64,000 nt of DNA from Pseudomonas putida (GCF_028682395.1 NZ_JANHLC010000009.1:1-64000); one strand, 5' to 3'; counted from the stretch's first letter, positions 25,234-38,572 are shown. Notes: a model not told the origin generated them from the sequence alone. Made by a program: numbers and translations.

Positions 25234-25327
25234 GTCGGGGCTTGTTCGAAGGAAAGAGGAACGTCCTTGTGGCGGGGTCCGGTAACCAGCTTTACACTCA
25301 GAACACCGCCGCTACCATGGGTTCACC

Positions 25328-25915
25328 ATGTCGACATTAGATGAAGAAGATCGCCGCGAATACTATCGTATCGAGGATATGATCGCACTGGAAATTAGCC
25401 CCCTGTCCGCCCCGGAAGCCGCAGGCAAGGATGTGCTGCAGGATGCGTCGCCACTCTTCAATCTGCTGAGCGAACTGCACCTGAGCGAGTTCGAGTCCCA
25501 GCTTTTGCTGCGCCAGATCAGCGAGCGCGACCGCACCATGGCCAGCTACCTGAAGGTCATGAACAAGCGCATCGACCTGCTGGGCCAGGTTATGGCCCAG
25601 AGCGTGCTTGGCCAGTTCGGCGAGCCGCAGCCGGTCAGGATCTCCGAAGGCGGCATCGAGTTCAGCCATCACCTGGCGTATCCGGCCGGCAGTCACCTGG
25701 CAATCAAGCTGGTTCTGATGCCCCAGGCCCTGGGCCTGTTGCTACGCGCCAAGGTCACCCACTGCGAACCCCAGAGCTTTGGCACTTTCGAGATCGGCAC
25801 CGAGTTCGAATCCTTGACCGATGCCCAACGCCAGTTGCTGGCGCGCTATATCCTGCAAAAGCAGGCACAACAGCGGCGCCTGGCCCGCGAACAGAGCGAG
25901 CCCGACGCCACTTGA
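25328..25915 (+). CDS. PilZ-domain protein
   Basis: A 195-residue protein with an N-terminal RREYYR arginine motif and, about 95 residues on, SEGGIEF in the place of the DxSxxG loop; these are the two parts of the c-di-GMP site, although the Asp position appears to be replaced (PVRISEGG). The intervening 75 residues are helical. It likely binds c-di-GMP and acts by protein contact, but the variant motif means binding is uncertain. Divergent from lolC, 48 bases before the phosphodiesterase gene, possibly co-transcribed. Confidence 0.8.
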   Translation: MSTLDEEDRREYYRIEDMIALEISPLSAPEAAGKDVLQDASPLFNLLSELHLSEFESQLLLRQISERDRTMASYLKVMNKRIDLLGQVMAQSVLGQFGEPQPVRISEGGIEFSHHLAYPAGSHLAIKLVLMPQALGLLLRAKVTHCEPQSFGTFEIGTEFESLTDAQRQLLARYILQKQAQQRRLAREQSEPDAT

Positions 25916-25963
25916 GCCGGCCCCCCGATTATCTGAAGGATTCATTTGCGTGAAGGAGCAGTC

Positions 25964-26686
25964 GTGACCCTGATTTATGGCCATCGTGGCGCCAAAGGCG
26001 AAGCACCGGAAAACACCCTGACCAGCTTTGAGCAATGCCTCCAGCATGGGGTGAAACGCTGCGAACTGGATTTGCACCTGTCCAAGGACGGCGAGTTGAT
26101 GGTCATCCACGACCCGACCCTCAAGCGCACTACGGACCGGCGCGGCAAGGTGGTCGAATACACCGCCGCCGAACTGGTGACCTACGACGCACGCAAGGGC
26201 GGCCCGGGCTGGTTGACGCCCTGCCCGATCCCACGCCTGGAAGACTTGTTCAAGCAATGCGCCTTCGAACACTGGCAGCTAGAGGTCAAGAGCGCTTCGC
26301 GCACGCGCGCGGCCACCACGGTTCTGGCAATCCGCGAACTGGCCCAGCAATACGGCCTGCTGGACAAGGTCACGGTCACTTCCAGCTCCCGGGAAGTGCT
26401 CAAGGCGGCCCTGGACCTGACACCCGACCTGTCACGCGGCCTGGTAGCCGAGTATGCCTGGCTCGACCCATTGAAGGTCGCCCAGAGCTATGGCTGCGAG
26501 ATGCTGGCGTTGAACTGGACACTCTGCACCCCGGAGCGGCTGCTCAAGGCGCAGCGTCAGGGCTTGCATGTGTCGGTCTGGACAGTCAACGAGCCTGCGC
26601 TGATGCGCAGACTCGCCGACTTCGGCGTAGATAGCCTGATTACAGACTTTCCCGGTTTGGCCACTGCCACCCTTGGGAATAGCTGA
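25964..26686 (+). CDS. Cytoplasmic glycerophosphodiester phosphodiesterase
   Basis: Hydrolyses glycerophosphodiesters to glycerol-3-phosphate and an alcohol. The 240-residue protein has the family motifs YGHRGAKGEAPENTLTSF near the N-terminus, then CELDLHLSKDG and VIHDPTLKRTTD (catalytic His and metal-binding Glu/Asp). No signal peptide, so it is of the cytoplasmic UgpQ type rather than periplasmic GlpQ. The start is GTG at 25964, preceded by AAGGAG 5 bases upstream; an in-frame TTG at 25946 is less likely. Confidence 0.92.
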   Translation: MTLIYGHRGAKGEAPENTLTSFEQCLQHGVKRCELDLHLSKDGELMVIHDPTLKRTTDRRGKVVEYTAAELVTYDARKGGPGWLTPCPIPRLEDLFKQCAFEHWQLEVKSASRTRAATTVLAIRELAQQYGLLDKVTVTSSSREVLKAALDLTPDLSRGLVAEYAWLDPLKVAQSYGCEMLALNWTLCTPERLLKAQRQGLHVSVWTVNEPALMRRLADFGVDSLITDFPGLATATLGNS

Positions 26687-26728
26687 AATCGGTCTCCCCG
26701 GCCGGCTCAGGCCACCGGCCGGAGCCGC

Positions 26729-28123
26729 TCAAAAAAGCCGGTTTAGACCGTCATAGGCCGCTACCCGATAGGCTTCGGCCATGGTCGGGTAGTTGAACGT
26801 GGTGTTGACGAAGTACTTGAGCGTATTGGCTTCGCCCTTCTGGTTCATGATCGCCTGGCCGATATGGACGATTTCCGAAGCCTGATAGCCGAAGCAGTGT
26901 ACCCCGAGGATCTCCAGGGTTTCCCGATGGAACAGGATCTTCAGCATGCCCTGGGGCTCGCCGGCGATCTGGGCACGGGCCATCCCCTTGAAGAACGCCT
27001 TGCCGACTTCGTACGGCACCTTGGCCTGGGTCAGCTCCTGCTCGTTCTTGCCAATCGAACTGATCTCGGGAATCGTGTAGATCCCGGTCGGCACGTCGTT
27101 GACGAAGCGCCAGCTGCCGTTGTCGACAATGCTGCCCGCAGCCGAGCGGCCCTGGTCATGGGCGGCGCTGGCCAGGCTTGGCCAGCCGATCACATCGCCG
27201 GCGCCGTAGATGTTCGGCACGCAGGTGCGGTAGTTCTCATCCACCTCGATCTGGCCACGGCTGTTGACCTTGACCCCGATATTTTCCAGGCCCAGCTTGT
27301 CGGTGTTGCCGGTGCGGCCATTGCACCAGAGCAAGGCGTCGGCCTTGATCTTTTTACCCGACTTGAGGTGCAGGATCACGCCGTTGTCGACGCCCTCGAC
27401 ACGCTCGTAGTCTTCGTTATGGCGCACGGTGATGTTGTGGTTGCTGAAGTGGTAGCTCAGCGCCTGGGAAATTTCCGAATCGAGGAAGCTGAGCAACTGG
27501 CCACGGTTGTCCACCAGCTCGACCAATACCCCCAGGCCGCTGAAGATCGACGCATATTCGCAGCCGATCACCCCGGCGCCATAGACGATCAGTTTACGTG
27601 GGGTGTGACCCAGGCTCAGGATCGTGTCGCTATCGTAGATACGCGGGTGGTGGAAATCGATATCGGCCGGACGATACGGGCGCGAGCCGGTGGCGATAAT
27701 GATGTGCTTGGCGACCAGCTTCTCGACCACGCCGTTGGCGCACACCACTTCGATGGTCTGCTCGTCGGCGAAACTGCCGGTGCCAAAGAACACATCAACC
27801 CGGTTACGGGCGTAATAACCCGTGCGCGAGGCAACCTGCTTGGCAATGACCTTTTCCGCGCTCTTGAGCACATCCGGGAACGAGAACCAGCGCGGCTCAC
27901 CAATGGCCCGGAACATCGGGTTGGTGTTGAACTGCATGATCTGGCGCACTGAGTGACGCAGGGCCTTGGACGGGATGGTGCCCAGGTGAGTGCAGTTGCC
28001 GCCGACCTGGCGACGGCTATCGACCATCGCCACCTTGCGTCCTGCTTTCGCGGCGTTCATCGCCGCACCTTCTCCAGCCGGGCCGGAACCCAGTACCACT
28101 ACGTCGTAGTTGTAGACAGCCAT
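26729..28123 (-). CDS. sthA: Soluble pyridine nucleotide transhydrogenase
   Basis: A 464-residue FAD flavoprotein that transfers hydride between NADPH and NAD+, balancing reductant pools. FAD-binding motif VLGSGPAGEGAAMNAAKAG at the N-terminus; NAD(P)-binding VYGAGVIGCEYASIF; C-terminal dimerisation domain with FNYPTMAEAYRVA. The redox-active pair of its lipoamide-dehydrogenase relatives is incomplete (GGNCTHLGTIPSK has one Cys), as is normal for SthA. Monocistronic. Confidence 0.97.
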   Translation of the reverse strand: MAVYNYDVVVLGSGPAGEGAAMNAAKAGRKVAMVDSRRQVGGNCTHLGTIPSKALRHSVRQIMQFNTNPMFRAIGEPRWFSFPDVLKSAEKVIAKQVASRTGYYARNRVDVFFGTGSFADEQTIEVVCANGVVEKLVAKHIIIATGSRPYRPADIDFHHPRIYDSDTILSLGHTPRKLIVYGAGVIGCEYASIFSGLGVLVELVDNRGQLLSFLDSEISQALSYHFSNHNITVRHNEDYERVEGVDNGVILHLKSGKKIKADALLWCNGRTGNTDKLGLENIGVKVNSRGQIEVDENYRTCVPNIYGAGDVIGWPSLASAAHDQGRSAAGSIVDNGSWRFVNDVPTGIYTIPEISSIGKNEQELTQAKVPYEVGKAFFKGMARAQIAGEPQGMLKILFHRETLEILGVHCFGYQASEIVHIGQAIMNQKGEANTLKYFVNTTFNYPTMAEAYRVAAYDGLNRLF

Positions 28124-28308
28124 GCGTACTCCTCAGAACAGGCCAAGGCACCCCTTTTGGCACCCTTGGCTAAATCATGCCGCGGCCAGCGGACATGACG
28201 AAAAAACTCGGGACACAGTCTATAGAAGCGTCAACGCCGCGCACATTAACCCTTGGTCGCGTCGTAGGCTATTTTTTGCTGCGCTACATAATCAAATCCC
28301 TACCAGAT

Positions 28309-29349
28309 TCATCGGTCTTTCACTTGCGCCGTCGAACCGGCAAACAACTTGTCGAAGTCCGCACTGGTGCGACTGACAAATCCACCCTCTGCGCGCACCA
28401 CAAAAACCGCTGCAATACCGTGGCGCCGGGCATAGGCCTCGCCCTGCTCTGGCCCGAGGATCAACAGCAAGCTCGACAGGCCATCGGCCATCAATGCCGA
28501 AGCATGAATCACCGTCACCGCCGCCAGGCCATGGGTGATCGGCGCACCGGTGCGCGCATCGAGCGTATGGGAGTAACGCCGGCCGTCCTGCTCGAAGTAA
28601 TGACGATAGTCACCCGAGGTGGAAACCCCATAACCGTCGATGGCCAGGATGCGCTGCGCCACCTGGCGGTCATCCCGTGGCTCTTCCAGCGCCACGCGCC
28701 AGGGCGAGCCATCGGGCTTTTTACCGATAGCCTTGAGCTCGCCCGTGGCTTCGGCGAGAAAACTGTCGATCCCCAGCTCGCCCAGCCGCGCACTGATCCG
28801 GTCGACCGCATAGCCGGCGGCAATGCTGTTGAAATCCACCTGCACCGGCGCGTCCTTGCACAGCAACTCACCCTCGATGCGCAGATGGGTGTATCCGACC
28901 CGCCGCATCGCTTGCGCGAGGGCCTGGGCATCCGGCACCTGCTCTTCGCGCCCCTGGGGGCCGAAGCCCCATAGATCGAGCAAGGGCTCCACGGTCAGGT
29001 CGAATGCGCCGGCGCTTTCGCGGGACAAGCGATCGCCCATGGCGACCAACTGCAACACCGCCGGGGGCATGGCCTGGCAGGTATTGGCCGGCAAGGCGTT
29101 GAAGCGCTCGATATCCGAGTCACTGCGGTAAGTCGACAACTGCTGGTCAACCTGGGCCAGAATCGCCTCGACTTCAGCCTGGACCTGCGCCGGTGGTGGG
29201 CCATCGGCATGGCGCAGATACTGGATGGTATAGGTGCTGCCCATGGTTGGACCGCCAATGGTCTGCACCTGATCGCGCGGACCACAGGCCGTCAAGAGGC
29301 TCGACAACAGCCCCACCCCGATCACCGACAATACAAATCGCTGCAACAA
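28309..29349 (-). CDS. apbE: FAD:protein FMN transferase, ApbE-type lipoprotein
   Basis: A 346-residue exported lipoprotein: lipobox LLTAC with Cys at residue 22. The ApbE motifs MGSTYTIQY, DLTVEPLLDLWGFGP and YGVSTSGDYRHY with GLAAVTVIH are present. ApbE transfers FMN covalently onto threonines of proteins such as NqrB, NqrC and RnfG; no nqr or rnf gene is in this window, so the target is elsewhere. Divergent from the chalcone-isomerase-like gene. Confidence 0.93.
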   Translation of the reverse strand: MLQRFVLSVIGVGLLSSLLTACGPRDQVQTIGGPTMGSTYTIQYLRHADGPPPAQVQAEVEAILAQVDQQLSTYRSDSDIERFNALPANTCQAMPPAVLQLVAMGDRLSRESAGAFDLTVEPLLDLWGFGPQGREEQVPDAQALAQAMRRVGYTHLRIEGELLCKDAPVQVDFNSIAAGYAVDRISARLGELGIDSFLAEATGELKAIGKKPDGSPWRVALEEPRDDRQVAQRILAIDGYGVSTSGDYRHYFEQDGRRYSHTLDARTGAPITHGLAAVTVIHASALMADGLSSLLLILGPEQGEAYARRHGIAAVFVVRAEGGFVSRTSADFDKLFAGSTAQVKDR

Positions 29350-29410
29350 AACCCTGAACCTCCACTAAGACGCCTAACCTGAAAGCAGACACCACCCAGG
29401 GCCAGCCATT

Positions 29411-29971
29411 ATGCGCCACATCGCCTTCTCCCTTCTGCTCGCGTGCAACGCCTGCGCCTTGACGGCCGCAGCGGCCCCGCTCGAGCTGGCGCGCTTCGCC
29501 AGCCAGCGCGACAACGGCAATGAACAGCTGGAGCGCAAGAGCCAGAGCGTGCTCACCTATCTCTGGATCGATGTCTACGCCGCCGCTTTCTATGCGCCAC
29601 CCGCCATCAGTGCCCGACAAGCGGTTGCACAAATGCGCGACCAGCGCCTGGAACTGTATTACCTGCATGCCATCGACCGGCGCGATGTGATCAAGGCGGC
29701 CAACACCACCCTGCAACGCCAGCAGGAACCGGCCCGCCTGGCGCGCCTGCAGAACGACGTGCAGCGCCTGCACACCAGCCTGCAGAACATCCGCGTCGGC
29801 GATCGCTACGCCCTCGACTATCGCAATGGTCGCGGGCTGGATCTGGAACGCAACGGCCAGGTGATTTTCAGTAGCGCAAACCCGGAACTGGCCACCGCCT
29901 ACCTGGCCATCTGGCTCGGGCCCGACGGTCTCTCGCCGACGCTACGCGAAGCCTTGCTCGGCCCGCCCTAG
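29411..29971 (+). CDS. Secreted chalcone-isomerase-like protein
   Basis: A 186-residue protein with a signal peptide (cleavage near TAAAA, residue 21) and a chalcone isomerase-like fold suggested by LERKSQSVLTYLWIDVYAAAFYAPP, read in parts, and by YYLHAIDRRDVIKAANTTL. Bacterial members are periplasmic and have no proven enzymatic activity; some may bind fatty acids or haem. ATG chosen at 29411, directly after a short divergent gap with apbE. Confidence 0.75.
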   Translation: MRHIAFSLLLACNACALTAAAAPLELARFASQRDNGNEQLERKSQSVLTYLWIDVYAAAFYAPPAISARQAVAQMRDQRLELYYLHAIDRRDVIKAANTTLQRQQEPARLARLQNDVQRLHTSLQNIRVGDRYALDYRNGRGLDLERNGQVIFSSANPELATAYLAIWLGPDGLSPTLREALLGPP

Positions 29972-30107
29972 CCTGCCACCGCGCAGGCAGCAGCGGGCAT
30001 CCGCCTCAGTGCTGCGACAGTGCTGGGGGCGCGCCCCTGGTGCTGTGCGGCGGCAACCGTCACGAACGGCGCGCGGCGCAGGCCGCCGCCAACGCCTGAG
30101 CAGCGAC

Positions 30108-30144
30108 AAAAAAAAACGCCCCGAACCAGTCGGGGCGTTTTTTT
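30108..30144. terminator. Terminator after gap
   Basis: AAAACGCCCCGA-ACCAG-TCGGGGCGTTTT with A/T runs on both sides, 36 bases beyond the gap stop on the minus strand. It also lies beyond the chalcone-isomerase-like gene on the plus strand, so it may serve both. Confidence 0.85.
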
Positions 30145-30179
30145 GCAGGAGCAAGCGAACTCGCGAGCGGCCTGGCTGC

Positions 30180-31628
30180 TTAGCGTGGGAACGCAGGCGG
30201 GTTGACCCCGGCCATGTCTTCCATCACGCGAACAACCTGGCAGCTGTAACCGAATTCGTTGTCGTACCAAACGTACAGGACAACGCGGTTGTCTTGGCAG
30301 ATGGTCGCTTCAGCGTCCACAACGCCAGCGTGGCGCGAGCCCACGAAGTCGGTGGAAACCACTTCCTGGGAATTGACGAAGTCGATCTGCTTGTGCAGGT
30401 CGGAGTGCAGCGCCATGTAGCGCAGGTACTCGTTCATCTCTTCACGGGTGGCGGCTTTCTCAAGGTTGAGGTTGAGAATGGCCATCGACACGTTCGGCGT
30501 CGGCACACGGATCGCGTTACCGGTCAGCTTGCCGGCCAGCTCAGGCAGGGCCTTGGCAGCAGCGGTGGCAGCACCGGTCTCGGTGATCACCATGTTCAGC
30601 GCAGCACTGCGGCCACGGCGATCGCCCTTGTGGAAGTTGTCGATCAGGTTCTGGTCGTTGGTGTACGAGTGAACCGTTTCAACGTGACCGTTGACGATGC
30701 CGAACTTGTCATTCACAGCCTTGAGCACCGGCACGATGGCGTTGGTGGTACAGGAAGCGGCGGACACGATCTTGTCGTCAGCGGTGATCTCGGCATGGTT
30801 GATGCCGTGAACGATGTTCTTCAGTTTGCCCTTGCCCGGTGCGGTCAGGACCACACGGTCGATACCCGGGCAAGCCAGGTGCTGGCCCAGGCCGTCGGCG
30901 TCACGCCACACACCGGTGTTGTCCACCAGCAGTGCGTCTTTGATGCCGTACTGGGTGTAGTCGACCTCAGTCGGGCTCTTCGCGTAGATAACCTGGATCA
31001 GGTTGCCATTGGCGGTGATGGTGTTGTTGACTTCGTCGATGGTGATGGTGCCGTTGAACGAACCATGGACCGAGTCGCGGCGCAGCAGGCTGGCGCGTTT
31101 GGTCAGGTCATTCTCGGCGCCCTTGCGCACCACGATGGCACGCAGACGCAGGCCGTCGCCACCACCGGTTTTCTCGATCAGGATGCGCGCCAGCAGGCGG
31201 CCGATACGACCGAAGCCGTACAGCACAACATCAGTGCCCTTGCGCGCCGCAGCGTTTTGCTGACCCACGACGTCGGCCAGTTCTTCACGCACGAACTGCT
31301 CGGCGCTGCGGCCGTTGCCTTGAGCCTTGAATTTGACGGCCAGCTTGCCCAGGTCCACCGAAGCGGCACCGAGCTTGAGCTCGCTCATCGCCTTCAGGAG
31401 CGGGAAAGTCTCGTGGACGGACAGTTCGACATCGTCGGATTGGCGATGGCGAGCAAAGCGGTGAGCTTTGAGAATCGCGATGACAGACTGGTTGATCAGG
31501 CTGCGGCCATAGATCGAGCTAACCACATTGTTATTGCGGTAAAGCTGACCGATAAGCGGAATCATCGCTTCTGCGAGTGCTTCACGGTCGATCCATTCAC
31601 CAAGACACTGGTCGGGCTTCTGAGTCAC
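30180..31628 (-). CDS. gap: Long-form glyceraldehyde-3-phosphate dehydrogenase
   Basis: A 482-residue GAPDH, about 150 longer than the classical enzyme. The extra N-terminal part precedes the Rossmann motif YGFGRIGRLLARIL (near residue 130) and is not in the usual GAPDH fold. The catalytic cysteine is in AASCTTNAIVP, and the C-terminal WYDNEFGYSCQVVR is intact. I chose GTG at 31628 because GGAAGG lies just upstream; an ATG at 31643 has no ribosome binding site. This type occurs in Pseudomonas beside mfd and is thought to serve gluconeogenesis or central carbon flow. Confidence 0.93.
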   Translation of the reverse strand: MTQKPDQCLGEWIDREALAEAMIPLIGQLYRNNNVVSSIYGRSLINQSVIAILKAHRFARHRQSDDVELSVHETFPLLKAMSELKLGAASVDLGKLAVKFKAQGNGRSAEQFVREELADVVGQQNAAARKGTDVVLYGFGRIGRLLARILIEKTGGGDGLRLRAIVVRKGAENDLTKRASLLRRDSVHGSFNGTITIDEVNNTITANGNLIQVIYAKSPTEVDYTQYGIKDALLVDNTGVWRDADGLGQHLACPGIDRVVLTAPGKGKLKNIVHGINHAEITADDKIVSAASCTTNAIVPVLKAVNDKFGIVNGHVETVHSYTNDQNLIDNFHKGDRRGRSAALNMVITETGAATAAAKALPELAGKLTGNAIRVPTPNVSMAILNLNLEKAATREEMNEYLRYMALHSDLHKQIDFVNSQEVVSTDFVGSRHAGVVDAEATICQDNRVVLYVWYDNEFGYSCQVVRVMEDMAGVNPPAFPR

Positions 31629-31811
31629 GGGAACCTTCCACATGTAGGGGCTGAAAAAAGGGGCTACATTATGCCGCCGAGTGGTCTGCGGAGCAATGCG
31701 CGCCTGTCGCGAGATACATTGCATGGCTGCCAGGGCAGTCTGCAACTGACAGCCGGGGTCTGCGCCCGCTACAATTGCCGACTTTGTCGCAACGCTGGAG
31801 CTCAACCTTCC

Positions 31812-35261
<3,450 letters not shown>

Positions 35262-35271
35262 AGGACGCCCG

Positions 35272-35850
35272 ATGCGCCTTATTCGTTCACTGACCCTGCT
35301 GCTGTCCCTGCTGGCGCTGCAGCTCTCCTCGGTGGCCCGTGCCGATGACCTGTACCAGGTCGAGATGATCCTGATCCGACAGAACGCGGTACCGTCGTTC
35401 AACACCCAGCCGGCCCCGGAAAACTGGGCAGCCGGCGCGGCGCGCCTTAGCCCGCAGGACGAGCGTCGCACCAGCCTCGACGACATCGCCAACAAGCTGG
35501 CCGCCAGCCCGGATTACAGCGTGCTGCTGCACAAGGCTTGGCAGCAGGCGCTGGGCAGCGAGCCCACTACGATTGCGATCAGCAGCGGCCAGGAGCAGTT
35601 CGGCCAGCACCCCATCGAAGGCACCCTGGGCCTGGCGCTTGGGCGCTTTACCGATGTCGACGCGCAGTTCTGGGTCAACCAGTTCGACGGCAATGGCATG
35701 ATTGTCGCCAGCGAGCGCCTGAAGCAAAGCAGCCGCACCAAGAACGGCGAGCTTAACTTTATCGACAATGGTCACCTGGCCCTGCTGCTCAAGGTCACCC
35801 CCCTGAACGCGCCGCCCAAAACCGCAGCGCCGCTCGGCCTTCCGGACTGA
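35272..35850 (+). CDS. CsiV-family periplasmic protein
   Basis: A 192-residue exported protein: signal peptide MRLIRSLTLLLSLLALQ, cleaved near VARA (residue 23), followed by DDLYQVEMILIRQN, the start of the CsiV-like domain. Relatives include the peptidoglycan-synthesis regulator CsiV of Vibrio; in Pseudomonas the function is unknown. The ATG at 35272 follows AAGGACG 11 bases after mfd, so it is likely in the mfd transcript and may read into the helicase gene. Confidence 0.8.
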   Translation: MRLIRSLTLLLSLLALQLSSVARADDLYQVEMILIRQNAVPSFNTQPAPENWAAGAARLSPQDERRTSLDDIANKLAASPDYSVLLHKAWQQALGSEPTTIAISSGQEQFGQHPIEGTLGLALGRFTDVDAQFWVNQFDGNGMIVASERLKQSSRTKNGELNFIDNGHLALLLKVTPLNAPPKTAAPLGLPD

Positions 35851-35861
35851 ACCGCGCTGCC

Positions 35862-38567
35862 ATGCCATCGCCGCCCGCGCTCGCCCTGACCAAACCGCTC
35901 GCACCGTCCTGGGTCAGCCGGTTCAAGGAACAAAGCCTGGAGCGCGGCCGACGCTACGCCCTGGAGAATCGTGTCAGGATCGTCCAGGCCGGCGACAGCA
36001 CCATCACCGCCAGTTGCCAGGGCTCCAGCGACAGCGTTTACCGCCAGACCATTCACCTGCGTGAATCGGCCAAGGGCACCTTGCTGCTGGTGGACGCCAG
36101 TTGCACCTGCCCGGTCCGCAACCACTGCAAGCACGTGGCGGCGGTGCTGCTCAAGGTCCAGGAGGCACTGGCTTACCCGGCCGCGGAAAAGGATGCGCAA
36201 TTGCTGGAGAAACTCCAGGCAGTGCTTGACGCCCGCCACCCGCCGGCCTTGCCGCAACACCTGGTTGAAGACGTACTGCCCAAGCCCCGACTGTGGCTGG
36301 CCAGTGTCGAGTTCAGCGCCTTCGAGCCACGCAACGGCCGCATGCAACGCTATATCCAGCACCGCGCCGCACTCTCGTTCAATTACCTGGGCGAGTACGC
36401 CAGCGGCCAGAAAAACAGCGATATCCTGTTGCGCCAGGAGCAGCAGACCCTGCGCATCAAGCGTCACCCCCAGGTCGAACAACAGTACCGCGAACAACTG
36501 CGCGAACTGGGTTTCAAAATCGCCACCCGCCAGAGCAAGGCCCTGCCGGAGACTGCCGGCGAGCTGTTCGAGATGGTCAATGACAGCGCCTGGCTGAATT
36601 TCACTCTCAATGTCCTGCCCAGCCTGCGCGAGCAGGGTTGGGAGTTGCAGATCGACGACGATTTCGGCTTCGACCTGAGCAGCGTCGAGGACTGGTATGC
36701 CACCGTCGAGGAAGCGCCCGAACGCGACTGGTTCGACCTGGAACTGGGGATTATCGTCAATGGCGAACGCTTGAGCCTGCTGCCGATTCTGCTCAACCTG
36801 GTGCGCTCCCATACCGACCTGCTCAACCCCGAGCGCCTGGCCAGGCGCCGCGACGACGAACTGATCCTGGTGAATATTCCCGCCGCGCCCAATGGCAGCC
36901 ATGGCCCGCTGCAGGTGGCCCTGCCTTATGGCCGACTGAAGCCAGTCCTGGCGACACTGGGCGAGTTCTTTGCGCAGGAGCCCGGGGAAACCCGCCTGCG
37001 CCTGAGCAGCGCCGATGCGATCCGACTCAACCCATTGGAAGGCCTGCCGCTTTTGTGGGAAGGCGGCGAACATATCCGCGGCTTCGCCCAACGCCTGCGC
37101 GATATTCGTGATTTCAGCGTCAGCGCGCCTGATGGCCTCAATGCCACCCTGCGGCCCTACCAACTCGAAGGACTGAGCTGGATGCAGTCGCTGCGCCAAC
37201 TGGAAGTCGGCGGCATCCTGGCCGATGACATGGGCCTGGGCAAGACCCTGCAGACCCTGGCGCATATCCTCTGCGAAAAAAACGCCGGGCGCCTGGATCG
37301 CCCATGCATGGTGGTCATGCCCACCAGCCTGATTCCCAACTGGCTCGACGAAGCCATGCACTTCACCCCTCAACTCAGGGTCGTGGCGCTGTATGGGGCG
37401 GGCCGCAAAAAACTGTTCGAGCAATTGGCCGACGCCGACCTGATCCTCACCACGTATGCCCTGCTGCCCAAGGATATCGAGCGCCTGACCGCCCTGCCCC
37501 TGCACATCCTGGTGCTGGACGAGGCGCAGTACATCAAGAACCCCAACAGCAAGGCCGCCCAGGCCGCTCGCGAACTGAATGCGCGCCAGCGCCTGTGCCT
37601 GAGCGGCACACCGCTGGAAAACCACCTGGGCGAACTGTGGTCGCTGTTCCACTTCCTGTTGCCCGGCTGGCTGGGCGATGCCAAGGCGTTCAATCGCGAC
37701 TATCGGGTGCCTATCGAACGACACGGCAGCGAACAGCGACTGCAACACCTGAATGCGCGGATAAAACCCTTTCTGCTGCGCCGGACCAAGGAACAGGTTG
37801 CCACCGAACTGCCACCCAAGACCGAAATCATCCATTGGGTCGAACTCAATGAAGCGCAACGCGATGTCTACGAAACCATGCGCCTGGCCATGGACAAGAA
37901 GGTGCGCGACGAAATCACCCGCAAAGGCGTGGCCCGTAGCCAGATCATCATTCTCGAAGCGCTGCTCAAGCTGCGCCAGGTTTGCTGCGACCTGCGCCTG
38001 GTCAACGAGGCCACGCTGCCTGCACGCGGGAGTACTTCGGGTAAACTCGACAGCCTGATGGAAATGCTCGAAGAGCTGTTTGCGGAAAACCGCCGCATCT
38101 TGCTGTTTTCCCAATTCACCTCGATGCTCGGCCTGATCGAAATCGAGCTGAAAAAGCGCGGGATTGCCTACGCCCTGCTCACCGGCCAGACCCGCGACCG
38201 ACGCACGCCGGTCAAGGACTTCCAGAGCGCCAAGCTGCAAATCTTCCTGATCAGCCTCAAGGCCGGCGGCGTTGGCCTGAACCTGACCGAAGCCGATACG
38301 GTGATTCACTACGACCCCTGGTGGAACCCGGCCGCCGAAAACCAGGCCACCGACCGCGCCTATCGCATCGGTCAGCACAAACCGGTCTTTGTCTACAAAA
38401 TGATTGCCCGCGGCACTGTGGAAGAAAAGATCCAGCTCCTGCAAAAAGACAAATCCGAACTGGCCGCCGGGGTCCTGGATGGCCGCATGGATGGCGACTG
38501 GAAACTGCAGAACGAGGACATCGAAGCCCTCTTCGAACCGCTGCCCAAGCAGAAGCACAGCCGCTGA
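35862..38567 (+). CDS. SWIM-type SNF2/DEAD-like helicase
   Basis: A 901-residue Swi2/Snf2 ATPase with an N-terminal SWIM zinc finger, seen as CTCPVRNHCKH near residue 86, a long linker domain, then helicase core: Walker A ADDMGLGKTLQT, DEAQ box VLDEAQYIKN, SGTPLENHLGELW, and motif VI ATDRAYRIGQ. Such proteins (HepA/RapA relatives) remodel nucleoprotein complexes; a role with Mfd in transcription or repair is inferred from adjacency only. ATG at 35862, 11 bases after the CsiV-like gene. Confidence 0.93.
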   Translation: MPSPPALALTKPLAPSWVSRFKEQSLERGRRYALENRVRIVQAGDSTITASCQGSSDSVYRQTIHLRESAKGTLLLVDASCTCPVRNHCKHVAAVLLKVQEALAYPAAEKDAQLLEKLQAVLDARHPPALPQHLVEDVLPKPRLWLASVEFSAFEPRNGRMQRYIQHRAALSFNYLGEYASGQKNSDILLRQEQQTLRIKRHPQVEQQYREQLRELGFKIATRQSKALPETAGELFEMVNDSAWLNFTLNVLPSLREQGWELQIDDDFGFDLSSVEDWYATVEEAPERDWFDLELGIIVNGERLSLLPILLNLVRSHTDLLNPERLARRRDDELILVNIPAAPNGSHGPLQVALPYGRLKPVLATLGEFFAQEPGETRLRLSSADAIRLNPLEGLPLLWEGGEHIRGFAQRLRDIRDFSVSAPDGLNATLRPYQLEGLSWMQSLRQLEVGGILADDMGLGKTLQTLAHILCEKNAGRLDRPCMVVMPTSLIPNWLDEAMHFTPQLRVVALYGAGRKKLFEQLADADLILTTYALLPKDIERLTALPLHILVLDEAQYIKNPNSKAAQAARELNARQRLCLSGTPLENHLGELWSLFHFLLPGWLGDAKAFNRDYRVPIERHGSEQRLQHLNARIKPFLLRRTKEQVATELPPKTEIIHWVELNEAQRDVYETMRLAMDKKVRDEITRKGVARSQIIILEALLKLRQVCCDLRLVNEATLPARGSTSGKLDSLMEMLEELFAENRRILLFSQFTSMLGLIEIELKKRGIAYALLTGQTRDRRTPVKDFQSAKLQIFLISLKAGGVGLNLTEADTVIHYDPWWNPAAENQATDRAYRIGQHKPVFVYKMIARGTVEEKIQLLQKDKSELAAGVLDGRMDGDWKLQNEDIEALFEPLPKQKHSR

Positions 38568-38572
38568 CCTGC

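Noticed and set aside
30009..31811. Possible 600-residue N-terminal extension of Mfd
   Set aside because: The extension runs antisense through gap; Mfd homology begins at the GTG at 31812.
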